Notes under the pieces: model-generated
The model's input: the letters and a program-made list of their open reading frames with translations, nothing else
What the model was told of the DNA's origin: nothing
The model's database searches: none
Assembly (NCBI RefSeq): GCF_004368785.1
Contig: NZ_SODM01000006.1
Location: 124,001-188,000 of the forward strand
Direction: 5' to 3'
From: Flavobacterium sp. 270
GTDB taxonomy: Bacteria > Bacteroidota > Bacteroidia > Flavobacteriales > Flavobacteriaceae
DNA: 64,000 bases
Part shown: in pieces, positions 1 through 6,613 of the stretch
How the letters are laid out: each line of letters begins with the position of its first letter
Numbering within the stretch: the first letter of the stretch is position 1
Position numbers and translations under genes: made by a program

Positions 1-1059
1 ATCAATTATTAATTGAATATTAGCGTAAGGGTCAGAAGTTTCTAAGTCTGAATTCAATCCAAACAATTCATTTTTGACTTTTACTAAACCAATTTCAAGT
101 AATTTTTTTGTATATAAAATTTCGACGGCACTTCGTTTAAACTGAATTATTTTAGGCTCATTGGCAATGCTGAAATCAACAAACGAATGCGTTTTTTTAG
201 TTTTACCGGCATCAAAGATATAACCGTTATAATCAAAATATAAATTGAGATAATAACAGTTTTTAAAGAAATCATAAACAGGCTGAATGGTGCAGGAAAT
301 GATTTGATCCCGCTGTTCCATTTCAAAACCCGTTGCTTCAATATCAATTTTCTTTGCTATTTCTGGAATAAAACTTTTGAAATAATTATCGACTAATTTT
401 GAAGGAATTTCAATTGATTTTTTCTTCAAAAATGGCGTCAGTTTTTTAGCATTGAGTTCTTTTAATTGTCCTAACTTTTTATCAATAATCAACCAGCCCG
501 GTTCATCCAAAAGAATTTCAACATTTCTATCCATTGGGAAGAAAGTGGTTTTGTTTTCTTTTAAAGAAAGGGTATAAGTAATGCCTTCGGAATGTTTCTC
601 AAATTGAATTTGAGGTTCAAAATCGCAAACTTCAATATTGACTCTGGATCGATAAAAATCCTTTTCAGGGCCGAGATTAATAGATAGTGGAAATTGCTCT
701 TTTACAATTAAATCGTAAAAAGAACTCAGGTTTATTTTTAAATGCTGGCGAATTGCAAATTCAATTTTAGAATCTTTTTGCAAATCAGCAATTGTTTTTG
801 CCGATTTGATTTTTGCGCTGAATTTCTTGAAAACAAACTCAGGTTTTAAAGATTCGCAGACCGTTAGTATTTTTTTTGAGTTTGAATCTAAATTTTCAAA
901 AACAATTCCAAAACTTTCAAGAATATCTCTTGTCGCTTTTTTGTTTAAGTATTTAATTTCTTCGGTTCCTTCAACTATATAAGCTGTTGGAAGACAAACA
1001 TTCAGATTTTTTTCAAAACTGATGTCAAAACAGAGCTGAAATGAATTTGTAGGTTCCAA
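1..1059 (-). CDS. Partial: N-terminal part of a large protein, probably a SNF2-family helicase
   Basis: The minus strand is open for 353 codons from a TTG at 1059 down to the window edge, with a stop codon two codons upstream of that TTG. The gene is therefore cut by the window and lacks its C-terminus. The residues are a mixed alpha/beta soluble sequence with no signal peptide or membrane segment. They include the patch DEPGWLIID near residue 188 and a beta-rich stretch (YYLNLYFDYNGYIFDAG) near residues 270-287. This resembles, from memory, the N-terminal region that precedes the motor domains in flavobacterial SNF2/DEAD-like helicases. The helicase motifs themselves would lie outside the window, so the name is an inference. 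The reading frame itself is certain. It lies downstream of the methyltransferase gene on the same strand but behind a hairpin terminator. Confidence 0.55.
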   Translation of the reverse strand, partial: MEPTNSFQLCFDISFEKNLNVCLPTAYIVEGTEEIKYLNKKATRDILESFGIVFENLDSNSKKILTVCESLKPEFVFKKFSAKIKSAKTIADLQKDSKIEFAIRQHLKINLSSFYDLIVKEQFPLSINLGPEKDFYRSRVNIEVCDFEPQIQFEKHSEGITYTLSLKENKTTFFPMDRNVEILLDEPGWLIIDKKLGQLKELNAKKLTPFLKKKSIEIPSKLVDNYFKSFIPEIAKKIDIEATGFEMEQRDQIISCTIQPVYDFFKNCYYLNLYFDYNGYIFDAGKTKKTHSFVDFSIANEPKIIQFKRSAVEILYTKKLLEIGLVKVKNELFGLNSDLETSDPYANIQLIID

Positions 1060-1098
1060 GGTTTAGGGATTTGGTTGGCTTGTAATTTGGGTAAAAAT

Positions 1099-1137
1099 GA
1101 AAGAGTTTTCAAATTTGGGCTATTTTGAAAACTCTTT
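1099..1137 (-). terminator. Intrinsic terminator after the methyltransferase gene
   Basis: On the minus strand, arms AAAGAGTTTTCAAA and TTTGAAAACTCTTT surround a short loop and are followed by a T-rich run (TTTCATTTTT). It lies downstream of the methyltransferase stop at 1172 and upstream of the helicase-like gene, so it should separate their transcripts. Confidence 0.6.
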
Positions 1138-1163
1138 AAATGAACTTATATCGCTTATATGGT
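1135..1163. repeat. Half-copy of the CTTATATCACTTATATGGTT intergenic repeat
   Basis: The plus strand reads TTTAAATGAACTTATATC followed by GCTTATATGGT. It matches the right arm of the palindromic elements at 4744-4949 and 12447-12529 with one or two changes, including the TTTAAATGAA lead-in. No matching left arm is found beside it, so it looks like a decayed or solo copy. Confidence 0.6.
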
Positions 1164-1171
1164 GAAAAAAA

Positions 1172-1942
1172 TTAACTGTTTTTAAAACAAAGCGGAATAA
1201 TTTCGCCTTTTGCCAAACAATATTTTTCTACCAATTCTGGTGTAATTTTATTGGTATAATCTTCTTCGATTACAATAAAACCAATGCTTCTTAATTTATC
1301 AAAATAATCTCGTCCGTAAACACGTACGTGATCGTATTGACCAAATATTTTAGCACGCTCTTTTTGGTCTGTAATAGAATCATCAGCAAAAGTGGTCTCT
1401 CTCGATAAATCCTGTGGAATCTGCAAAATTGCCATTCCACCAGGTTTTAAAACGCGATATAATTCCTGCATTGCTTTGGTATCGTCTGGAATATGTTCTA
1501 AAACGTGATTACATAAAATCACATCGTATTCGTTGTCTTTAAAAGGAAGATTACAAATGTCTGCTTTTACATCTGCCAATGGCGAAAGTAAATCGGTTGT
1601 AGTGTAATCAAGGTTTTTCTGCTTACGGAATCTTTTATAAAAAGCCTGCTCCGGAGCAAAATGCAATACTTTTTTTGGCGCTGTAAAAAAATCAGTCTGA
1701 TCGTTTAAATACAACCAAAGCAAACGATGTCTTTCTAAAGAAAGTGTACTTGGAGAAAGAACATTATTACGTTGTTTCCCGTACCCATAAGGCAAAAAAG
1801 ATCTGAAACTTCTCCCGTCAATCGGATCAGTATATTTATTTCCTTTTAATGAAAGAGCTAAAATTGGGCGCGCCACATAACTCAAACGAATTAATAATGG
1901 TCTTGGAATGGTATTTAAAACTAATTTGAAAAGTTTTTTCAC
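1172..1942 (-). CDS. Class I SAM-dependent methyltransferase (Methyltransf_11 type)
   Basis: The 256-residue protein has a methyltransferase core. A motif I-like segment (KVLHFAPEQAFYKRF) is followed by the acidic end of beta 2 (DYTTTDLLS), then DICNLPFKDNEYDVILCN and HVLEHIPDD, and LYRVLKPGGMAILQIP as the post-motif strand typical of Methyltransf_11. The N-terminus is basic and may associate with the membrane (about residues 10-32). The substrate cannot be read from the sequence; relatives act on small molecules, lipids or quinones. The start follows the GxxExxY cassette by 20 bases and the gene reads in the same direction as that cassette and map, so the three may form one transcript. A hairpin terminator follows the stop. 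Confidence 0.8.
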   Translation of the reverse strand: MKKLFKLVLNTIPRPLLIRLSYVARPILALSLKGNKYTDPIDGRSFRSFLPYGYGKQRNNVLSPSTLSLERHRLLWLYLNDQTDFFTAPKKVLHFAPEQAFYKRFRKQKNLDYTTTDLLSPLADVKADICNLPFKDNEYDVILCNHVLEHIPDDTKAMQELYRVLKPGGMAILQIPQDLSRETTFADDSITDQKERAKIFGQYDHVRVYGRDYFDKLRSIGFIVIEEDYTNKITPELVEKYCLAKGEIIPLCFKNS

Positions 1943-1962
1943 TGTTAAATTAAATAAATTTG

Positions 1963-2472
1963 AACACGAATTTCACGAATTGACACGGATTAACGTTGCG
2001 GTGAAATTTCACGAACCTTGATTTGGGTTAAAGTATTATTCTTTTATATTTCAGACTGTCTTCACCAAAATTAACTAACAAACCAAGTTTGTTTTTTGAT
2101 GCAGCTAAGTAATTTAATGTTTGTTTAATTTCACTTGTCGTGAGTGTTGCAATTGCTTTTAATTCTAAAATAATTTCGTCAAAAATAACAAAGTCTGCGA
2201 AATAATAACTTGGCAACACAATGTCTTTATAAGCTATATTGTATTTTAATTCTCGATTATAAGGAATTCCATTTCTTTGAAATTCATATTCCAGTGCATC
2301 TCCGTAAACTTTCTCACTATGTCCTTTACCTAAAATTTTATGGACTTCCATCCAAATTCCGATAACTTTGTAGGACTCTTCTCTTAAATGCAATTCACTC
2401 ATTATTTTTTATTTGGTTTTAGTGTAATTTTTATGACAACACTAATCCGTGATAATTCGTGAAATTAGTGTT
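1963..2472 (-). mobile_element. Single-gene cassette bounded by terminal inverted repeats (GxxExxY cassette)
   Basis: A 30-base sequence at 1963-1992 on the plus strand (starting AACACGAATTTCACGAATTG) recurs in inverted orientation at 2443-2472 (minus strand starting AACACTAATTTCACGAATTA). They match at 27 of 30 positions and both point inward. Between them lies only the GxxExxY gene at 2028-2402. The right arm overlaps two bases of the map stop codon (2471-2473), and the left arm ends 20 bases before the methyltransferase start. No transposase is present. A related sequence at 3351-3380 shows the arm belongs to a dispersed repeat family. I read this as a small cassette, or as a gene captured between two repeats; mobility is not demonstrated. 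Confidence 0.55.
2028..2402 (-). CDS. GxxExxY protein (PDDEXK_3 family)
   Basis: The 124-residue protein carries the family signature GHSEKVY at residues 27-33 (G, E30, Y33). It also has a nuclease-like pattern: D70 in YYFADFVIFD, then E80-L-K82 in IILELKAIATL, fitting the PD-(D/E)xK core of PF13366. The family is short, widely scattered in Bacteroidetes and of unknown function; the fold suggests nuclease ancestry and activity is not established. There is no signal peptide, so it should be cytoplasmic. It sits alone between inward-facing inverted repeats, between map and the methyltransferase gene and in their direction. That arrangement suggests a mobile or selfish gene rather than a partner of its neighbours. 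Confidence 0.85.
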   Translation of the reverse strand: MSELHLREESYKVIGIWMEVHKILGKGHSEKVYGDALEYEFQRNGIPYNRELKYNIAYKDIVLPSYYFADFVIFDEIILELKAIATLTTSEIKQTLNYLAASKNKLGLLVNFGEDSLKYKRIIL

Positions 2473-3289
2473 ATAAAATAAGTGGTATTTGTCTGAATTC
2501 GTCTTCTTCGTTACTTTCAATTCCTAACGCTTTGTAGATATATTGAAAAGTCGATAATAATTCAGGTTTACCATCAATTAAGGCAACGTCATGTTCGAAA
2601 TGCGCACTTGGTTTTCCGTCAGCCGTTAAGATTGTCCAGCCATCTTTTAACTGTTTGATGTTTCTTGTTCCCATGTTGATCATCGGCTCAATTGCTACAA
2701 CCATTCCTTCAACAAAAAGTTTTCCGCGACCGCGTTTTCCGTAGTTTGGCATTTCAGGTTCTTCGTGCATTTTTTGCCCAACACCGTGTCCAACCAATTC
2801 ACGAACAACTCCGTAACCGTGAGCTTCAGTATATTTCTGAATCGCATTTCCAACGTCTTCTACGCGATTTCCAGCTTTAAATTCTCTAATTCCTACGTAA
2901 AGAGATTCTTTAGTCACTTTCAAAAGTTTTTTTACTTCTGGTGCAACTTCTCCAATTTCAAAACTGTAGGCATGATCTCCATGATATCCGTTTTTAAAAG
3001 CACCGCAATCTACAGAAATAACATCACCACTTTTAAGAGGCGTGTTATTAGGAATTCCGTGTACAACCTGCGCATTCGGACTCATACAAAGTGAATTCGG
3101 GAAATCGTACAAACCTAAAAAACTAGGTGTTGCACCGTGATCACGAATAAATTCTTCGGCCAGTTTGTCAAGATATAATGTAGTGACTCCTTCTTTAATT
3201 TCAGAAGCAATCATTCCTAATGTTTTTGATACGATCAAAGCACTTTCGCGCATTAATTCGATTTCTTCCCTAGTTTTTTGGATAATCAT
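2471..3289 (-). CDS. map: Type I methionine aminopeptidase
   Basis: The enzyme removes the initiator methionine from new proteins. The 272-residue sequence has all five metal ligands of the pita-bread fold: D94 (SVDCGAF), D105 (HGDHAYSF), H168 (GHGVG), E201 (AIEPM) and E232 (HFEHDVAL). The conserved HGIPN substrate loop is at about 77-81. Length is near the usual 250-270 with a short C-terminal extension (IESNEEDEFRQIPLIL). The start MIIQKTREEIELMRESA is the usual one. A TACTTTTG -7 element lies about 20 bases upstream. The stop codon overlaps the right arm of the GxxExxY cassette by two bases, so the cassette edge falls exactly at the gene end. Confidence 0.95.
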   Translation of the reverse strand: MIIQKTREEIELMRESALIVSKTLGMIASEIKEGVTTLYLDKLAEEFIRDHGATPSFLGLYDFPNSLCMSPNAQVVHGIPNNTPLKSGDVISVDCGAFKNGYHGDHAYSFEIGEVAPEVKKLLKVTKESLYVGIREFKAGNRVEDVGNAIQKYTEAHGYGVVRELVGHGVGQKMHEEPEMPNYGKRGRGKLFVEGMVVAIEPMINMGTRNIKQLKDGWTILTADGKPSAHFEHDVALIDGKPELLSTFQYIYKALGIESNEEDEFRQIPLIL

Positions 3290-3309
3290 AATTTCGGATT
3301 TTCAGTTGG

Positions 3310-3317
3310 CAAAAGTA
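3310..3317 (-). promoter_or_regulatory. -7 element of a probable map promoter
   Basis: On the minus strand this reads TACTTTTG, which fits the Bacteroidetes -7 consensus TAnnTTTG, 20 bases upstream of the map start. I see no well-placed TTG -33 element. Confidence 0.4.
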
Positions 3318-3350
3318 CAATTTTTAATGATATTTTTTTGTGTTTTTTTT

Positions 3351-3380
3351 GCCACGAATTACACGAATTAACGCGAATGG
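3351..3380. repeat. Solo copy related to the GxxExxY-cassette arm
   Basis: The plus strand reads GCCACGAATTACACGAATTA followed by ACGCGAATGG. It matches roughly three quarters of the 30-base arm at 1963-1992. I see no convincing inverted partner downstream, so it looks like a solo intergenic repeat in the gap between map and the DUF445 gene. Confidence 0.5.
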
Positions 3381-3496
3381 TTTAATTTAAAATTTTAAAG
3401 CAAAAACAATTAGTGGAAATTATGAAAATCCAGACATACTTTTTCATCTCAATATTTCAGAAAAAAGCCATAAATTAGTAGTAAAAACGTATTGTC

Positions 3497-4753
3497 ATGG
3501 AAACTATTATAGATCAGGATATATCAAAAAGAAGAGCTTTACGCAAAATGAAGAGAAACGCTCTGGCGCTATTAGGTATTGCAGTGCTCTTGTTTATAAT
3601 TGCTATTTATTTTAAAATTCCGATGTTGCAGGCTTTTAGCGAAGCTGCAATGGTGGGTGGTATTGCCGATTGGTTTGCTGTAGTGGCGCTGTTTCGTCAT
3701 CCGTTGGGAATTCCGATTTGGCATACTGCAATTATTCCGACTAAGAAAAATGAAATTGGCGAAAATCTCGGGAATTTTGTTTCAGAAGAATTTCTGAATC
3801 GTGAAAAACTGGAAATAAAACTCGACGAATTTAATTTTGCCAGTAAAGCTTCAGATTGGCTGTCGCAGGAAGAAAATGCAAATAAAGTGGCAGATGTTGT
3901 TGCAATAAACATTATTCCCGGAATTTTAAAAGCAATAAAAGATGAAGATATCAAGAGATTTATTCAGGTTCAATTTAAAGAAAAACTAGAAGGAGTCAAT
4001 TTTGGTAATTGGGTTGCTGTTGCATTAGAGCCTTTGCAGAAGGGTGATTTAAAAAATCAGATGCTGACGAATCTTCTTGAAGTTATGAGTGGAGAACTGA
4101 CAAATAATAAAGATTTAATTAGACAAAAGGTAAAATCTTCAACTCCGTTTTTGAGTTTTGGATTGGCTGATAAAAGTATTACGGAAGGTGTTTTTAACGG
4201 TTTGCAGGATTTTTTAAATGAAGCCAAAAATCCAGAGAGTGCAGTACGTTTGAAAATCGATGAGTATATCTTTAATTTTTTAGAAAAAGTAAAAAACTCC
4301 GAAGAAATGAGAATTAAAATCAACGATATGATTTTAGGCTTTATCGGAAAAAAAGAAGTTCAGGATTACATCAATGGAATTTGGGATGAAATAAAATTGT
4401 CAATCACAAACGATTTAAATAAAGATGAAGAATCTTCGATCAGAAATAGTATTGCAGGATTGGTTCAGACTTTTGGAAACGGACTAAAAGAAGATCCAAT
4501 CATGTTTGAAAAAATCAACAGTTTTATTAAAAATGATTTGTTATCTGTACTCTTAAATAACAAAAAAGTAATTGGAGATTTGATTTCTTCAACTGTAAAA
4601 AGCTGGGACGGAAAAGAGGTGTCTGAAAAATTAGAATTAGAAATTGGTAAAGATCTTCAATATATAAGAATCAACGGAACTTTGGTCGGCGGTATTATTG
4701 GACTTATAATTTTTGGGGTTGAGCAATTGTATCATTTATTTCTAACCATATAA
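3497..4753 (+). CDS. DUF445 family membrane protein
   Basis: The 418-residue protein has one N-terminal transmembrane segment (about residues 21-42), then the DUF445 hallmark GGIADWFAVVALFRHP at about 54-69. A long charged, mostly helical region follows, with a second hydrophobic segment at the extreme C-terminus (GTLVGGIIGLIIFGV). This hairpin-like layout is usual for the family, whose function is unknown. It is divergent from map and convergent with gpmI. Its stop codon (4751-4753) lies inside the left arm of a palindromic intergenic repeat, so the last codons are shared with that repeat. Confidence 0.85.
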   Translation: METIIDQDISKRRALRKMKRNALALLGIAVLLFIIAIYFKIPMLQAFSEAAMVGGIADWFAVVALFRHPLGIPIWHTAIIPTKKNEIGENLGNFVSEEFLNREKLEIKLDEFNFASKASDWLSQEENANKVADVVAINIIPGILKAIKDEDIKRFIQVQFKEKLEGVNFGNWVAVALEPLQKGDLKNQMLTNLLEVMSGELTNNKDLIRQKVKSSTPFLSFGLADKSITEGVFNGLQDFLNEAKNPESAVRLKIDEYIFNFLEKVKNSEEMRIKINDMILGFIGKKEVQDYINGIWDEIKLSITNDLNKDEESSIRNSIAGLVQTFGNGLKEDPIMFEKINSFIKNDLLSVLLNNKKVIGDLISSTVKSWDGKEVSEKLELEIGKDLQYIRINGTLVGGIIGLIIFGVEQLYHLFLTI

Positions 4754-4949
4754 ATGATATAAGAAAATATAAAAGTATTGTCATAAAAATAAAAATCATG
4801 TAAGTAGCTCAAGTTTGTTTCAAATGAGCTTAGATCACTTATAAAAAAAAATCTCGCAAAGTCACAAAAACACCAAGTTAAAAATTCTTTGCGACTTCGC
4901 GTCTTTGCGAGATTTATGATTTAAATGAACTTATATCACTTATATGGTT
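4744..4949. repeat. Nested palindromic intergenic element (AACCATATAA family)
   Basis: The left arm at 4744-4763 (AACCATATAAATGATATAAG) and the right arm at 4930-4949 (CTTATATCACTTATATGGTT) are inverted copies with 19 of 20 matches. A degenerate third copy lies near 4821-4843. The same arms form the compact element at 12447-12529. Another inverted repeat (4849-4915) is nested inside. The element fills the whole gap between the convergent DUF445 and gpmI genes. Confidence 0.75.
4849..4915. terminator. Inverted repeat between convergent genes, possible bidirectional terminator
   Basis: The 13-base arms AAATCTCGCAAAG (4849-4861) and CTTTGCGAGATTT (4903-4915) are perfect complements around a 41-base loop that itself holds TTTGCGACTTCGCG. 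Runs of A precede the left arm, giving a T-run on the minus strand, so it may terminate gpmI transcripts. It also resembles the dispersed CGCAAAG-type repeats seen in flavobacterial genomes. Confidence 0.5.
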
Positions 4950-4955
4950 AAAAAA

Positions 4956-6473
4956 CTACAACAAAGAATGACAAGTCATTGCGTTTGGCTGTTGTACTCC
5001 CATTAATTCTAAAATAGTAGGAGCAATGTCGCCTAAAACACCATTTTGTATGTTTTTTAATTCTTTGTCAACCAAAATAATCGGCACTGGATTTGTTGTG
5101 TGTGCAGTATTTGGGCTTCCGTCAGGATTAATCATTGTTTCGCAGTTTCCGTGATCGGCAATTACAATTGTAGTATAATCGTTTGCAAGAGCAGCGTCGA
5201 TTACTTTTTTAGCGCAAGCATCAACAGCTTCACAAGCTTTAATTGCAGCTTCCATAATTCCGGTATGACCTACCATATCTCCGTTAGCAAAGTTTAAACA
5301 TACAAAGTCAACTTCACCTTTGTTCAATTCAGGAACAAGAGCATCTGCAAGTTCAAACGCGCTCATTTCTGGCTGTAGATCGTAAGTTGCTACTTTTGGA
5401 GAATTTCTTAAAATTCTTGATTCGCCTTCAAAAGGAGTTTCGCGTCCGCCAGAAAAGAAAAACGTAACGTGCGGATATTTTTCAGTCTCTGCAATACGTA
5501 TTTGTTTCTTTCCCGCTTTTTCTAAAACTTCACCCAGCGTTTCGGTAATATTATCTTTATTGTACACCACTTTTACATCATGATACGTTTCATCATAATT
5601 AGTCAGGGTTACATAATATAATTTTAGTTTGTGCATGTTTTGCTCGTGAAAATCCTGCTGAGAAAGCGCCTCAGTAAGTTCACGGCCACGGTCTGTTCTA
5701 AAGTTGAAGAAAATAACAACATCATCTTCTACAATAGTAGCCAATGCTTTTTGTTCTTCGTCTACCATAACAACAGGAGCAATAAACTCGTCAGTAACAT
5801 CGTGTGCGTAACTGTCAAGAACACTTGCAACGGCATTTGTAGAAGGAATTCCAGTTCCGTTTACTAATAAATCGTACGCCAGTTTTACACGTTCCCAACG
5901 TTTGTCGCGATCCATTGCATAGTAACGACCAACAATAGAAGCGATTTTTACAGGAGTATCTTTAATATAATCTTCAAGATCATGAATGTATTTTGCTCCA
6001 GATTTTGGATCAACATCACGGCCGTCTGTAAAAGCGTGAACAAATACATTTTGAAGGCCGTATTCTTGAGAAGCATCAATTAATCCACGTAAATGTGAAG
6101 TATGTGAGTGTACACCACCGTCGGAAACTAATCCTAAAAAGTGTACTTTTTTGTTGTTTTCTTTAGCGTAAGTAAAAGCATCAATAAGTACTTGTTCTTT
6201 GGCAAGCGTTTTATGTGCTACAGCAAGGTTTATTTTGGCTAAATCCTGGTATACAATTCTTCCGGCACCAAGATTCATGTGGCCAACTTCACTATTTCCC
6301 ATTTGTCCTTCTGGTAAACCAACATTTAATCCGTCGGTACGAAGCTGAGCGCTTGGGTAGTTTTTGTAAAGGCTATTTATAAAAGGAACATTTGCATTGT
6401 CTATTGCAGAAACTTTAGGGTCAGGAGATTTTCCCCAACCGTCTAAAATCATAAGGATAACTTTCTTGTTCAT
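4956..6473 (-). CDS. gpmI: 2,3-bisphosphoglycerate-independent phosphoglycerate mutase
   Basis: The enzyme interconverts 3- and 2-phosphoglycerate in glycolysis and gluconeogenesis. The 505-residue form starting MNKKVILMILDGWGKS has the metal-binding DGWG, the phosphoserine motif GQMGNSEVGHMNLGAGR, the HSHTSHL loop, FTDGRDVDP, GRYYAMDRDKRW and the C-terminal IADHGNCE metal ligands. This is a complete alkaline-phosphatase-superfamily mutase of normal length. The frame can be extended ten codons upstream to 6503, but that extension contains the -7 promoter element at 6490-6497. Translation must therefore begin at the ATG at 6473 or the adjacent one at 6476. It is convergent with the DUF445 gene. 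Confidence 0.95.
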   Translation of the reverse strand: MNKKVILMILDGWGKSPDPKVSAIDNANVPFINSLYKNYPSAQLRTDGLNVGLPEGQMGNSEVGHMNLGAGRIVYQDLAKINLAVAHKTLAKEQVLIDAFTYAKENNKKVHFLGLVSDGGVHSHTSHLRGLIDASQEYGLQNVFVHAFTDGRDVDPKSGAKYIHDLEDYIKDTPVKIASIVGRYYAMDRDKRWERVKLAYDLLVNGTGIPSTNAVASVLDSYAHDVTDEFIAPVVMVDEEQKALATIVEDDVVIFFNFRTDRGRELTEALSQQDFHEQNMHKLKLYYVTLTNYDETYHDVKVVYNKDNITETLGEVLEKAGKKQIRIAETEKYPHVTFFFSGGRETPFEGESRILRNSPKVATYDLQPEMSAFELADALVPELNKGEVDFVCLNFANGDMVGHTGIMEAAIKACEAVDACAKKVIDAALANDYTTIVIADHGNCETMINPDGSPNTAHTTNPVPIILVDKELKNIQNGVLGDIAPTILELMGVQQPNAMTCHSLL

Positions 6474-6489
6474 CATTTTTAGTTTTCTA

Positions 6490-6497
6490 CAAAGATA
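6490..6497 (-). promoter_or_regulatory. -7 element of the gpmI promoter; decides the gpmI start
   Basis: The minus strand reads TATCTTTG, a perfect TAnnTTTG, 16 bases upstream of the ATG at 6473. A clear -33 TTG at the right distance was not found. Because the element lies inside the longer possible reading frame, it argues for the shorter protein. Confidence 0.5.
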
Positions 6498-6613
6498 AGT
6501 CATTTCTAAAATGTGAAAGAAAGCATTGTTACAATTTATCGTTAATAAAAAGAAGCGTATTAAAAAATAATAATTTAGTTGAAGAACGCTTTATTTTTTA
6601 AAATTAATTCACG

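Noticed and set aside
147-347. Small minus-strand frame of 66 codons at the left edge
   Set aside because: It overlaps, in a different frame, the fully open 353-codon frame that reads from 1059 to the edge, which has far better coding character.
4744-4949. Possible CRISPR or insertion-sequence remnant between DUF445 and gpmI
   Set aside because: The repeats are inverted and not regularly spaced, no cas gene is near, and no transposase fragment is found. The dispersed-repeat explanation fits better.
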